Positions 28,174-36,837 of a DNA stretch of 64,000 nucleotides are shown piece after piece (the stretch's first letter is position 1; the number at the start of each line of letters is the position of its first letter). The notes below the pieces were generated by a model. The model did no database searches. It worked only from the letters and a program-made list of their open reading frames with translations, and had not been told where the DNA came from. Position numbers and translations under genes: made by a program. Origin of the DNA: Desulfobacter hydrogenophilus (lineage in GTDB: Bacteria; Desulfobacterota; Desulfobacteria; Desulfobacterales; Desulfobacteraceae); assembly GCF_004319545.1 (NCBI RefSeq), contig NZ_CP036313.1, forward strand, positions 817,501 to 881,500, in the 5' to 3' direction.

Positions 28174-29808
28174 TTATTTACCTTTTGATTTGGGGCCGCC
28201 GCCCCGAAGCCCCGAAGCGCCACCCCTTACCGAGGCAGAAGCGGTTTTAAGTCCGCCGGTTTTTGAAAAGGTGCTGTTCTGATACCGTGGCGACTGTTTC
28301 ATGCGGGTCCCCTGGGAGCCGAAGGTATTTCCTGTTTTAGTCTGACCGTAATAGGGTTTTTTATATCTGTAGTCCGTGTTCCACCGGTTCCATGATCCAT
28401 AGGAGTAATAATGGGGCGGAAAAAAGAACAAGCTGGAAAAAAAGGCATACCGGCCGTACCAGGACCAGAAACTGTTACCACTTTCATCCTTTTTCCATTC
28501 CCCGTATTTAGAATTGCCGACATAAGCCATGCCGGGCGGGGCTGCCTGGGAATCAGGTTCAAACTCACCATAGGGCTTGGACAGAATCGCCATGCCTAAG
28601 TTTTCCAGGTTTTGTTCATAAAAAGAGGCCTTCACCGCTTCCCAGCCGGTTTCTGAAGTTTCTCCGTTCTCTTCCTTAAGGTATTTATGAAAATAATTTA
28701 ATTGGCTGCTTTCAAGATAGAAGGTGGCAGCATTGTGCCGGGAATCAGGCCAGCCTTTGACCAGATCAAGATTCAGCGATTTAAAGGCGGACTCCAGGCC
28801 CGGGGTAACCCGCATATTCATCCCGCTGAAACCCGGTGTCAGATCTGCAATGGATTCGGCTTCGGACTGGGTTAACGCCTGGAAAACCGCAGGGGATACC
28901 GGGATGGTATAAACGAAAATTCCAGGGTTGTAAAAATCTGACCTTTCATCCCAGGATTCACGATGAATGTTGACATAATAGTCCACCTTCATGTCTTCAA
29001 GGATTTTGGTATAACTCTGGTATAACTGGTCCAGATCCTTTTCAAATTTTGGTCCGTCCTTGGAAAGCGTCTTCTTTGCCTGTTCAATGGCATCGGCTGC
29101 CGTGACAAAGGCAGCATAGTCGGCACGCCCTGCGGTATGAGCCTTATACTGGGATTCTACAATATCTGTATTGGCTTTTGTCTCATCCGCCATTTTGGAA
29201 AACGGGGCAAACCGGGCCGTAATTTTTGCTTCTGAATCGGGAAATGTTTCCTTTGCCTTGGCCACGGGCCCCTGTTCCAGACGTTGCACCTTTGACAGGA
29301 TGGTCTCTGCCGAGGCCAGGGCGGATTTTTCCATGGCCAGGGTCCCTGTCATGGCAGCCTTGATCCTGCTGACACGTTTAAAGGGCGCCATTGCCTGATT
29401 TTTAGCTTCCCGGATCACCGAATTGACTTGCTTGATCTGGGCCTGGGCCCGGGCTTCGCCTTCGGGTTTGTCCTGTTTGATGGTGACTTTTAACCCCTTA
29501 TCATACACCTTCTGGGCCCGGGTCAGGGTGGCGCCGGCATTGGCAAATGCCGTGTTCCATTTTTCCCTGGACGCATACTCAGCCATGGCAGAAAAATCCG
29601 GGGACGCCGACAGACGGTCATATTTTTTTTTCTGGGCTTCGATGAAATCCTGGGTGACGTTCAGGTTCTGTTTTACTGTTTTGGCCTGGGTTTTGGTTGC
29701 ATCCGAAAGTCCCTGGCCGCAGCCGGTGAGAAAAACCAGAGCCAACAAAACAAGCACCACACTTGTGAATATTTGTTCTGTTTTAATACAAGGGTTACGC
29801 CCTCTCAT
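28174..29808 (-). CDS. Large lipoprotein of unknown function
   Basis: A 544-aa protein with a hydrophobic leader and lipobox LTGC (Cys30). The first 220 residues are Lys/Ala/Glu-rich and probably helical or coiled coil. A middle region of about 250-420 has no recognised fold, and the C-terminal 110 residues are Tyr/Trp/Gly-rich, ending in a low-complexity SVRGGASGLRGGGPKSKGK tail. A Gly/Ser-rich tail is also seen in the YjfM lipoprotein of the E. coli DUF350 operon, although no homology can be shown by eye. GGGAGG lies 7 bp before the ATG. The gene overlaps the upstream DUF4178-like gene by 14 bp. Confidence 0.8.
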   Translation of the reverse strand: MRGRNPCIKTEQIFTSVVLVLLALVFLTGCGQGLSDATKTQAKTVKQNLNVTQDFIEAQKKKYDRLSASPDFSAMAEYASREKWNTAFANAGATLTRAQKVYDKGLKVTIKQDKPEGEARAQAQIKQVNSVIREAKNQAMAPFKRVSRIKAAMTGTLAMEKSALASAETILSKVQRLEQGPVAKAKETFPDSEAKITARFAPFSKMADETKANTDIVESQYKAHTAGRADYAAFVTAADAIEQAKKTLSKDGPKFEKDLDQLYQSYTKILEDMKVDYYVNIHRESWDERSDFYNPGIFVYTIPVSPAVFQALTQSEAESIADLTPGFSGMNMRVTPGLESAFKSLNLDLVKGWPDSRHNAATFYLESSQLNYFHKYLKEENGETSETGWEAVKASFYEQNLENLGMAILSKPYGEFEPDSQAAPPGMAYVGNSKYGEWKKDESGNSFWSWYGRYAFFSSLFFFPPHYYSYGSWNRWNTDYRYKKPYYGQTKTGNTFGSQGTRMKQSPRYQNSTFSKTGGLKTASASVRGGASGLRGGGPKSKGK

Positions 29809-30442
29809 CGTTTGCCTCCCCCCTGAAAATAAAAATCAATTCTAACGGGTTCACGGGTTTGGAAATATAAATCCGGTATTCATCTTTATCGGGGTCCTGC
29901 CACTCCTCAATGGTAAGAAACAGGGATGCGCGATCATTGACAAATTCATACATATAAACCTGTTCTTCCTTGCCGTTGCGCCGATACACAGCAGCCCAGT
30001 CGTCGTCATAATCAAAGGAATCCCCGGCATAAACAATACTGTCCTCATCCTCGACAATCTGATCCAAATCATCTCCATCAATGGGCTGGCCTTCATCATC
30101 CGTCAACTGTTTGAATTTGGTCTGGTCCAGGGTGATGCTCATCTCTAATTCATCATCAATTTCCCATTCAAAATGGCCCACCGCACCGGTTTCCAGGCAC
30201 AGACAGGTCAGTTCGGTGACAAAGTAATCTTTCAGCTTTGAATAATCCTCACTGGCCTCCTGGTATTTGTTGATCTCCTGGATGAAATAGGTACTGCCAA
30301 AACAGGTAAAACAGTCACCCACCCCTGCATCCATGATGGTCAGGCGGGCCTGTTCCTCCTGGGACAATACCTTGTCCGGGGCCAGGGTTCGGATCAGGGA
30401 AAATCGCTGATCAAAAGACTTTTGTTCGGAAACGGATATCAT
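29795..30442 (-). CDS. DUF4178-like protein
   Basis: A 215-aa acidic, probably cytosolic protein without signal or membrane segments. Residues 30-100 (VGDCFTCFGSTYFIQEINKYQ, then LTCLCLETGAVGHFEWEIDDELE) resemble the beta-rich DUF4178 module, which is typically encoded beside DUF350 and spermidine synthase genes; the assignment is by pattern and context only. A Cys pair CFTCF and a CLC motif are noticeable. A very acidic stretch at about 115-150 contains DGDDLDQIVEDEDS. Good ribosome site GGAGG before the ATG. It lies 2 bp after TelA and overlaps the lipoprotein gene, so expression is tightly coupled. Confidence 0.65.
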   Translation of the reverse strand: MISVSEQKSFDQRFSLIRTLAPDKVLSQEEQARLTIMDAGVGDCFTCFGSTYFIQEINKYQEASEDYSKLKDYFVTELTCLCLETGAVGHFEWEIDDELEMSITLDQTKFKQLTDDEGQPIDGDDLDQIVEDEDSIVYAGDSFDYDDDWAAVYRRNGKEEQVYMYEFVNDRASLFLTIEEWQDPDKDEYRIYISKPVNPLELIFIFRGEANDERA

Positions 30443-30444
30443 AA

Positions 30445-31677
30445 TTAATCCTCCTGACGCCTTGATGTCAATGCATCTGTCCTTGCTCTGAAACGGTCAT
30501 TCATAACACCCAACGCATTGGAACTTTGGGAAGCAATGCTGATGGTCTCTTTTGAAATGGCAGTGTAGGCCTCAAAAGCCTGCTCATAGGTATTGCATGC
30601 CTCTTCCAGGGCTTCAATATTCACGGTCATACTCTGACTCATCTTTGCGCCTTTAACCGCGGCATCGCCAATGACCTTTGCCGTGTCCGTCATGGTCTCA
30701 GCCGCTGCCTGCTGGACCATGTCCAGGTGTTTCAAGGTATCCATCTGCTGTTCTGCGGCCACCCGAACGGCCAGGGCATTTTTCACGGCCGTGGCCAGGA
30801 TCATGTCCGTGCGCTGGACCAGACGCTGGACCAGGTGTGAATTTCTGACCATCATCTCCCCGCCAAACCGGGTCTGAAGATTGGAGTTGTCAATGGTCTG
30901 CAGGTCCACAACCGCCATGGCCAGATCCGAAGTCAGGGTGATCAGCGCCTCTTTGACCCGGGGATCATCCACCGTGTCAAGGTGAGTGGTGAGCTTTTCC
31001 CAGATCAGCTGGCCCAGGTAAATGTGTTCCTGCAGGGCCGGCTGGATCTCTTTTAAGGCATCACAGATCTGGGACAGTTCCGCCGCGTCAAAGGCCACCT
31101 GGTCGGCCTCGTTGCGCAAGTGGTCCCGGATGCCGTCAATGGTGGAATTCACGGTTTCCTTACGTTCGGCAATGATACGCAGGATCTCGTCTCCCTTGGG
31201 CAGACGGTTTACGGTGCGGGTAAAAAGCCCCAGCACCTTCTTAGGTAGAGGCATTTCCGTTTTTGCCACCATGGTGGGGTTGACCTTGTCCAACTCGGTT
31301 TTGATGGCCAGGATATTTTTTGCCACAGGCGAGCTGTCCTCGACGGCCACATTTTTTAACACCGAGCCCATTTTCCGGTCGTAAAGGGAGACCTGGGCCT
31401 GAGTTTTTTCCATGATTTCCCGGCCCAGGGAAAATACAAAATTGCCAAGCTGCCAATTCGACGGATCTGTTTTGACCTTCTCCACAAAACCCTCAGCCTT
31501 CTCTTCAAGTGCTTTAATATCTTCAACAGTAAGGTGCCCGGGCTGGACCGGCACCAGCTGGTTGGGAGCCTGGACAGGTGTCAGCGCCCCCTGCCCTGAT
31601 GCTTGTGTGACTTCTGCTAGTACAGGTGCTTTGGCCTGACCGGCCACATTGGCAAGTTCCTGAGCCAAACTGGACAT
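30445..31677 (-). CDS. TelA-family protein (toxic anion resistance)
   Basis: A 410-aa, largely helical soluble protein. From about residue 75 onward it matches the TelA family: GREIMEKTQAQVSLYDRKMG, LPKGDEILRIIAERKETVNSTI spread over 150-185, LIWEKLTTHL and the terminal TVNIEALEEACNTYEQAF. The first 60 residues are Ala/Pro/Gln-rich and variable. TelA was named for tellurite resistance, but its mechanism is unknown and it often accompanies envelope-stress proteins. AAAGGAG supports the start. Second gene of the six-gene operon, 12 bp after a membrane-anchored protein. Confidence 0.88.
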   Translation of the reverse strand: MSSLAQELANVAGQAKAPVLAEVTQASGQGALTPVQAPNQLVPVQPGHLTVEDIKALEEKAEGFVEKVKTDPSNWQLGNFVFSLGREIMEKTQAQVSLYDRKMGSVLKNVAVEDSSPVAKNILAIKTELDKVNPTMVAKTEMPLPKKVLGLFTRTVNRLPKGDEILRIIAERKETVNSTIDGIRDHLRNEADQVAFDAAELSQICDALKEIQPALQEHIYLGQLIWEKLTTHLDTVDDPRVKEALITLTSDLAMAVVDLQTIDNSNLQTRFGGEMMVRNSHLVQRLVQRTDMILATAVKNALAVRVAAEQQMDTLKHLDMVQQAAAETMTDTAKVIGDAAVKGAKMSQSMTVNIEALEEACNTYEQAFEAYTAISKETISIASQSSNALGVMNDRFRARTDALTSRRQED

Positions 31678-31689
31678 AGGTTTTCTCCT

Positions 31690-32211
31690 TTATGAAAATT
31701 TACCCTCAAGAAAATGGGCCATGGTTTTAAATTCTGCGGTTTCATTATTGTCCACAATCTCCCGGGATCTTACGCATACGTCATGAAGGCTTTCAATGGT
31801 TTTTTCAAAGACCTGCCTTTGGGTCTGCCTGCTGTCCGGGGAAAGGTCGAGATATTCTTTAACGGTTTTAAACAGATGGGTTGCCCCAATTTTTTTCAAT
31901 TCATAGGTCAGGGTCTCCCCCGGATAACGGGTGATCATATCCGGGATAAGCGCTTTAAGATCATCAATAATGGACTCTATTTTTGAAATCAAGTCCATGG
32001 AAAACCCACGGTCGGTCCGGATCAAAATATTCAACTTGATCAAGGTATCAAGGATTTGCTTGAAATCAGCACCCGGGTCTTTTTCTTCAGGGCTTGACGG
32101 GGACTGCTCTCCGGGCTCTGATGACACGTTTGGTGTTTTCAGGCGCCTGATAATCAGGCCGAGTGAAAATAACGCAATAATAAACACGGCAGATACAATT
32201 ATAACGGTCAT
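31690..32211 (-). CDS. Membrane-anchored protein of unknown function
   Basis: A 173-aa protein with one N-terminal transmembrane helix (residues 2-22), a Pro/Ser/Glu-rich linker to about residue 50 and a helical cytosolic domain (from FKQILDTLIKLNILIRTDRG to the C-terminus). I do not recognise a family. It is the first gene of the operon with TelA, DUF4178-like, lipoprotein, DUF350 and aminopropyltransferase genes, 12 bp before telA, so it may tether the soluble TelA and DUF4178-like proteins to the membrane; this is inference. GAAGGAA precedes the ATG. Confidence 0.75.
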   Translation of the reverse strand: MTVIIVSAVFIIALFSLGLIIRRLKTPNVSSEPGEQSPSSPEEKDPGADFKQILDTLIKLNILIRTDRGFSMDLISKIESIIDDLKALIPDMITRYPGETLTYELKKIGATHLFKTVKEYLDLSPDSRQTQRQVFEKTIESLHDVCVRSREIVDNNETAEFKTMAHFLEGKFS

Positions 32212-32467
32212 GAAATATTTCCTTCTATATTTTTAAGAAAAGCCTTATTTAATGGTAATTTTAACGCCTTTTAGACCGGGACGGTACTATTTATACATTA
32301 AATGTCGTGAAGTTCAAGTCATTCCGTCCTCTTCACCAGGGTAACCAGCCTGCAGTTTAATACCTATTTCGAATGGTTCATATGGATTATAAAATATAAG
32401 CATCTCTTAACCAAACACAGGGGCAACTACAATTTGATGGTACTGGGGGGGACCAGAAAAAACAGAG
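32212..32467. other. Promoter region of the TelA/DUF350 operon
   Basis: About 250 bp between the operon start and the terminator of the gene upstream. It must contain the operon promoter, but I could not identify convincing -35/-10 boxes or any small gene. Confidence 0.4.
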
Positions 32468-32494
32468 AAGGCCGGGGGTTAGCCCCGGCCTTTT
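32468..32494 (-). terminator. Rho-independent terminator
   Basis: Ten-bp GC-rich arms (AAGGCCGGGG at 32468-32477 and its complement at 32483-32492) with a 5-nt loop lie 20 bp after the stop of the 137-aa gene. On the minus strand the stem is followed by TTCTCTGTTTTTT, and on the plus strand by TTTT, so it may work in both directions. Confidence 0.8.
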
Positions 32495-32512
32495 AATAGT
32501 TAGATTCCGCTT

Positions 32513-32926
32513 CTAAACGAATTCGATAAAGGGAGCCGCTTCGTTATACTCCTGCTTCGCATCGACCTGGCGATGTACAGGCGGGGAGGTGTCCGATACC
32601 CATTGAAAGACGCGGACTTCATCTGTGTTTGAGGCCGGCAGGGCGCAGCTTACGGATTTGGGGAAAGGCCCTTCCGAAGACTGAAACCTAGTGATCACTG
32701 GGGCTTCGGGATTCTCCGAAATTTCAACAATGTCCTCCACATACACCGCCCTGATATTTTTAAACAGGGGGCTTAAATCCTCCTCTTTTATGGTATGGAT
32801 TCGTTGACGGAATTTTTGAAGGGCAAGCTCAGGCGTTGCCGCGGTTGCAATGCAGGTGAAGTATCCGTGGCGCTCCTCATCGGATCCGTTGACTTCATCA
32901 AATGAAAAATGTCCTGAATAAAGCAT
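32513..32926 (-). CDS. Hypothetical protein, 137 aa
   Basis: A soluble protein with no signal peptide or membrane segment and no family that I recognise. The N-terminal half (GHFSFDEVNGSDEERHGYFT, then TPELALQKFRQRIHTIKEEDL) looks like an alternating beta/alpha domain, and the C-terminus is Pro-rich and acidic. GGAGA lies 7 bp before the ATG. It is 15 bp downstream of a SpoIIAA-like gene and followed by a strong terminator, so the two form a short operon. Confidence 0.75.
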   Translation of the reverse strand: MLYSGHFSFDEVNGSDEERHGYFTCIATAATPELALQKFRQRIHTIKEEDLSPLFKNIRAVYVEDIVEISENPEAPVITRFQSSEGPFPKSVSCALPASNTDEVRVFQWVSDTSPPVHRQVDAKQEYNEAAPFIEFV

Positions 32927-32941
32927 GGTTCTTTCTCCTTG

Positions 32942-33319
32942 CTATGGCTGACTGACCCACGCCTTGGCCAGGGGCAGGTCCATCATGTCAAAATATTTTA
33001 CCTCAGCTCCGGTGAAGGGGGCGATGAATCCGGCCATGGTCCCTTCCCACTGCTTCTCCCCTACAATAGCCAGACGGTCAATATCGGTGAAATGACGGAC
33101 GCCGAATTTGCTTTCTTCCCAGAGGGCGCCGACGGACCAGCCTTTGAAATCCTTAAGCTGGATCAGCATACGAATTTTGTCCCGGGATTCCATGATTTTT
33201 TCCACCTGGGGGACAAAATACTCGTAATCCTCTTTTTTCAACTTGTCCTTGAACACCAGGGTGACCACGGTGCCGCCGGGTTCCTCGGTGAGTTGTATTT
33301 CGTCGAATGCATAGGGCAT
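32942..33319 (-). CDS. SpoIIAA-like (STAS-related) protein
   Basis: A 125-aa protein with the alternating pattern of the SpoIIAA-like family (formerly DUF3478): a VVTLVFKDKLKKEDYEYFVP strand-helix, then RMLIQLKDFKGW, LAIVGEKQWEGTM and a C-terminal AEVKYFDMMDLPLAKAWV. Relatives bind small ligands or lipids, or act as anti-sigma antagonists, and the specific role here is unknown. Start set at the internal ATG at 33319, which has AAAAGGAGG 5 bp before it; an upstream in-frame start would add 16 Lys/Pro-rich residues without a site. Followed by the 137-aa gene. Confidence 0.8.
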   Translation of the reverse strand: MPYAFDEIQLTEEPGGTVVTLVFKDKLKKEDYEYFVPQVEKIMESRDKIRMLIQLKDFKGWSVGALWEESKFGVRHFTDIDRLAIVGEKQWEGTMAGFIAPFTGAEVKYFDMMDLPLAKAWVSQP

Positions 33320-33504
33320 GGTGTCCTCCTTTTGGGGTTTGGGTCGGGGCTTTCGATCCCCGACCATGAATCCTTGCCATCGGTCGATACAATAGAACCT
33401 TTATTATCCCATGAAAGGCCGGAACAGACCATGGGGGATATCCTCCAATTCCCGATACAGGGGCCTGTATCTCCACTGCAACGGCCGTTTCAAATTCACG
33501 TGAA

Positions 33505-34015
33505 TCAGGCTGCCACCATCCAGGCACGTGTACCAGAAAAAAAAGGCACCAGACCTTCCAGAATATCGGCACTATAGCGACGGTTCATTCCCAGAAAATC
33601 ACCTTTGGCCATATAAAGGCGGTCCGGATAGAGCAATGAAGACGTCTTCTTTCAGGCTGTGTTTGTCAATTTCAAGATCGGCATAATAGCTTAGCTTATA
33701 TTCGTGCTGATTTTCAGGTTCCTGAAGAAGAAGGAACGAAAGATCCTGCAACACCTCTTTCAAGGCCTCCCATCCCAAATGATGCCAGCTTTTTTGGATA
33801 TGTTCCTGCCATTCGACAATATTTGACCAGTTCTTGTCCGGTTTGTATATGGTTGCGCCCACATCCCCCACCGCGTAATCGGGTATTGGCAGATCATAGG
33901 TATGGATGGCTTCATGGATCAATTTTTTATTTCGTCCGGTAACATAGGCAAGGCTAATGGTCCAATCTAAATTATACCATTTCAGGACAATGATTCTATG
34001 GGCAAATCCACCCAT
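33505..34015 (-). pseudogene. Degraded HAD (sucrose-phosphatase-like) hydrolase
   Basis: A 138-codon frame (33599-34015) reads SLAYVTGRNKKLIHEAIHTY, PDYAVGDVGATIY and a W-rich linker ending EYKLSYYADLEID, which matches the middle of HAD-IIB sucrose-6-phosphate phosphatases. The N-terminal catalytic DxDxT motif is absent, although a good GGAGG ribosome site precedes the remaining ATG. After a frame change near 33605 a 35-codon continuation (MAKGDFLGMNRRYSADILEG) runs to a stop at 33505. The C-terminal GDSGND motif is missing. It is probably a non-functional remnant. The 185 bp between it and the next gene show nothing further. Confidence 0.65.
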
Positions 34016-34373
34016 TTTAGCCCCCTCCCCGGCAAAAACTATTTTCCCGATTCATGCATTAACCAAAAACTTAAGGCATTAAAGACAAAAATACAGATCT
34101 ATTGTGAAGAAAGATGGAGCGCAGCCGGCGCTGTCATTGGCCATTTCGCCCTTGAAAATAAATAATTTTTCCGAATCAGGGGATAGGCATCGATCAGACA
34201 GGATTTAACCACAACGAATATTTAAAGATCTGTGTGGGTTACACAGATCTTTTTTATAACAGCCATGGGCTGACTTGGTCTATCAATCCCGAGGTTCAAC
34301 CCACAACAAAGCATGGAAGTAATTCAGTGACTTATTGGAACTTTCATATAAAAAGGGTCTGAGACATTCCCAA
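34016..34373. terminator. Intergenic region with a strong hairpin at 34224-34255
   Basis: No gene is visible in this 358-bp stretch. AAAGATCTGTGT (34224-34235) and its complement (34241-34252) form a 12-bp stem with a 5-nt loop and a T-tract on the plus strand. As no plus-strand gene ends here, it most likely marks the end of the radical SAM transcript from the minus strand or is bidirectional. Confidence 0.55.
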
Positions 34374-35801
34374 TCAATACAGAGGGGCCAGACCCTGGTC
34401 AAAAGTTTCAAATCGGGAAAATGCCAGGTCCTGTTCCGGTGAAAGCCCGACCGGATCAGCCCCGGAGCCTGAGGGAGTGAGAAATTGCCGGGCAAAAGCC
34501 GGAATCTCATCCCCTTTGAGCCGTATTCCCTGATGCCGGTCATCCCTTTCAATGACCACGGCCTTATCTTGATTCAACCGAACCTTGGTAAAGGGGTACC
34601 GGAGGGTGGCTGCGGGCCTGAGGGCGGTGGTGTTATATTTGACTTTGAGTTCAAGCCCGGTAAAGTCAATTAGTTGCCATAGTCTTGAATGAAAAAGAAT
34701 CCGGTCCTGCTTAGTTGAAACCGCCCAGCCTTCGTCCTCCTGGGACCGAAACCGCTCCAGGACCAGGCCGAGCCGTTCATTCGGCCCTGTAATGCTCATG
34801 GCGCGGATAAACCCTGTAGGTGTTATCTCTTCCCAGTCTTTCTTTATCAAATTGGCGTTCCTGCGCCGGGCTGCCGCCTTCTGGAACTGGTTGCGAAAGG
34901 TAAAGGAACAATAATTGACTGGTAGGGGAATGTCCCGGTCCAAGGTGTAGCGGATCAATTCCAGTGCCGCAAGTTCAGTCTCGAAGACGGACACGCCTGG
35001 GCCGTGGATAAAGGTATAGCCGCGCCGGACCAGCTTGGGGCGGTTAAATTGGGTGCACCGGATCTGGTGAAGATTCAGATAGTTTACCCCCATTGAACTT
35101 AAGACGGCGGTAAGAGGCTTTGTGATTTCAAGATCTTCGGGTACGGCCGGGATTTCAACCGTGACGACCGGAATAATTCCCACGGCCTTTTCCAGACCGG
35201 AAAGATTGTAATTGTCTGCGGACAGATCAAAACGGATCTCATTGAGTCCGCTGTCCCGAAGCGCTTTTAGTTTATCCTCGGTTGCCAGGATGCCGTTGGT
35301 GTACATCCAGGTATAAATGGGGCGGCAGGCATGCTCCCCAATGGCACGGAGGTAGTCCAGCACCCTGTCAACGGTCATCAGGGGCTCGCCCCCGCTGAAC
35401 CCGACGCCCTCTATGCCGAAACGGTTCACATAACGCACATAGTCCAGGTCCTTTTCAAAGGTCACGGTGCTGGTCATGGGCAAGCCTCTGTCATTCTGCC
35501 CCGAGGGGCAATAAAAACAGGCGGCATTACAAATATTATTGATAAATAGGCAGGACCATTTTCCCTGGCCGCATAAGACGCATCCAGGCGAAATGCCATG
35601 GGTGTAGGGCTTGGTGCCGGCAAATTGCCATGCGGCAGGAGAATCGGGTCTGACAAATATAGCTGAAATCAATTCTTCCCTTGCCTTAGTAGCGGTTTCC
35701 ATCGCTCCTGGGGAATTCAGCCAGTTCATGGTTTCATAAACGCCGGCATAGTCTTTTTCTATCCGATTTACATAGGATATCTTTTCATTCTGGGTTATCA
35801 A
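34374..35801 (-). CDS. Radical SAM enzyme of unknown substrate
   Basis: A 475-aa protein. The [4Fe-4S] site is CNAACFYC (CxxxCxxC) at about residues 92-99, preceded by an extra Cys cluster CVLCGQGKWSC that may bind a second metal. GFSGGEPLMTV is the SAM-binding GGE motif, and a TIM-barrel pattern continues through YTNGIL, EIRFDLS and VTVEIPAVPE. The C-terminal 150 residues are not familiar. No peptide precursor or obvious substrate gene is adjacent. The first codon in frame is TTG at 35801 with GAGAGA upstream; no better ATG precedes residue 25, so the start is uncertain. Confidence 0.85.
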   Translation of the reverse strand: MITQNEKISYVNRIEKDYAGVYETMNWLNSPGAMETATKAREELISAIFVRPDSPAAWQFAGTKPYTHGISPGCVLCGQGKWSCLFINNICNAACFYCPSGQNDRGLPMTSTVTFEKDLDYVRYVNRFGIEGVGFSGGEPLMTVDRVLDYLRAIGEHACRPIYTWMYTNGILATEDKLKALRDSGLNEIRFDLSADNYNLSGLEKAVGIIPVVTVEIPAVPEDLEITKPLTAVLSSMGVNYLNLHQIRCTQFNRPKLVRRGYTFIHGPGVSVFETELAALELIRYTLDRDIPLPVNYCSFTFRNQFQKAAARRRNANLIKKDWEEITPTGFIRAMSITGPNERLGLVLERFRSQEDEGWAVSTKQDRILFHSRLWQLIDFTGLELKVKYNTTALRPAATLRYPFTKVRLNQDKAVVIERDDRHQGIRLKGDEIPAFARQFLTPSGSGADPVGLSPEQDLAFSRFETFDQGLAPLY

Positions 35802-36200
35802 CGCATCTGTCTCTCAAAGGGTTAAAAAACATTGGAAGGATTGCAAAATAGAGACCATACAATAGAAAACCAGGAATCTTGTGGAAAACAGGCTCCGGCC
35901 GGGGCAAAATCGGCAAATAAAGGCCGACGCTACCACCCGGGAAACAGATAAAAAGAATTGATAAGTCCGATTATAAATAACAACGGAACAATAAAATCCG
36001 ATTATGAAGCTGATGATCCTGCCTTTACGCAATTACCCTATCCTATTGACGTACTCTCATGCAATGATTACTTCCTTTTGCCGGCTGCAAGCGGTATAAT
36101 GATATTTGAATGTTATTAACTCAGGCGTTAATGGCAAGAAACAAGCGGGCCAAGCGCCTTTGGCACCCAGTTTATATGTTAAGACACAGGAGGTAGAAAC
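35802..36200. other. Divergent intergenic region with a possible promoter
   Basis: No supported gene. A perfect TATAAT at 36095-36100 about 100 bp upstream of the glycine-zipper gene could be its -10 box, with TTCCTT about 17 bp before it as a weak -35. The leader would be about 95 nt. Nothing else was recognised. Confidence 0.35.
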
Positions 36201-36674
36201 ATGAATACAGCCGGATCAGGCATAAAGTTTGTTGTTTGCATCATGGCTGCAGCAATGATGATTATGGCAGGATGCGCGTCATCCAGCTCCAATGTATATA
36301 CCTATGAGCAGACCATGCAGGCCCAGATCGTGGATACAGGGACGGTTGAATCTGTTAAATCTATCATCATCCAGGCCTCGAATCCCCCGGTTGCCGGTGG
36401 TACCATCGGCGGCGTGACCGGCGGCGTACTCGGCAGCACCGTCGGCCGTGGCCATGGCCGGGATGTGGCCACCATTGTCGGGGCTCTGGCAGGTGCGGCC
36501 ATTGGTGCAGCCATTGAACATGATGCCGGAACAAAAAACGGTTTTGAAATTGTTATTAACCTTGACAGTGGACGAACCATTGTGGTGGTCCAGGAGGCGG
36601 ATGTGCCTATGTTTCCCGGGGACAGGGTGCGGGTATTGACAGCCCCGGACGGCACCACCCGAGTATCTAAATAG
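36201..36674 (+). CDS. Glycine-zipper lipoprotein (SlyB/Pcp-like)
   Basis: A 157-aa lipoprotein with lipobox MAGC (Cys25). Residues 62-115 form the glycine-zipper pair GGTIGGVTGGVLGSTVGRG and IVGALAGAAIGAAIEHDAG, typical of SlyB/PcP outer-membrane lipoproteins. A C-terminal beta-strand domain follows, from FEIVINLDSGRTIVVVQE to FPGDRVRVLT. Relatives stabilise the outer membrane or insert in it. AGGAGG lies 8 bp before the ATG. It stands alone; a palindromic repeat element follows before typA. Confidence 0.88.
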   Translation: MNTAGSGIKFVVCIMAAAMMIMAGCASSSSNVYTYEQTMQAQIVDTGTVESVKSIIIQASNPPVAGGTIGGVTGGVLGSTVGRGHGRDVATIVGALAGAAIGAAIEHDAGTKNGFEIVINLDSGRTIVVVQEADVPMFPGDRVRVLTAPDGTTRVSK

Positions 36675-36688
36675 TATTTGAAAAAAAT

Positions 36689-36802
36689 CACCCATCTGCG
36701 ACGTTGCAAAAACATTTCCAATCCCCACATACGTTAGTATGCGCCGGTTGAAAATTGGAAATTTTTCTGCGCCTTGCATCTGGGCATTTTTGCGTCCAAA
36801 CA
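36689..36802. repeat. Palindromic repeat element upstream of typA
   Basis: The two ends (36689-36729 and 36758-36790) form an imperfect inverted repeat sharing CCATCTGC/GCATCTGG, TTGCA and ATTTCCAAT. Just inside the right boundary is TTTGCGTCCAAACA (36789-36802). The left arm motif TCACCCATCTGCG and the TTTGCGT-CAAACA motif both recur at 45564-45760 in the pilus cluster, so this belongs to an interspersed family. It lies immediately upstream of typA and could carry or affect its promoter. Confidence 0.6.
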
Positions 36803-36837
36803 CAACTTTCCGTTCAGACATTACGTCGTAGGAGAAT

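Noticed and set aside
35814..36032. 72-codon hydrophobic frame on the minus strand
   Set aside because: No ribosome site, biased to Phe/Ser/Cys as in translated AT-rich intergenic DNA, and no recognisable pattern.
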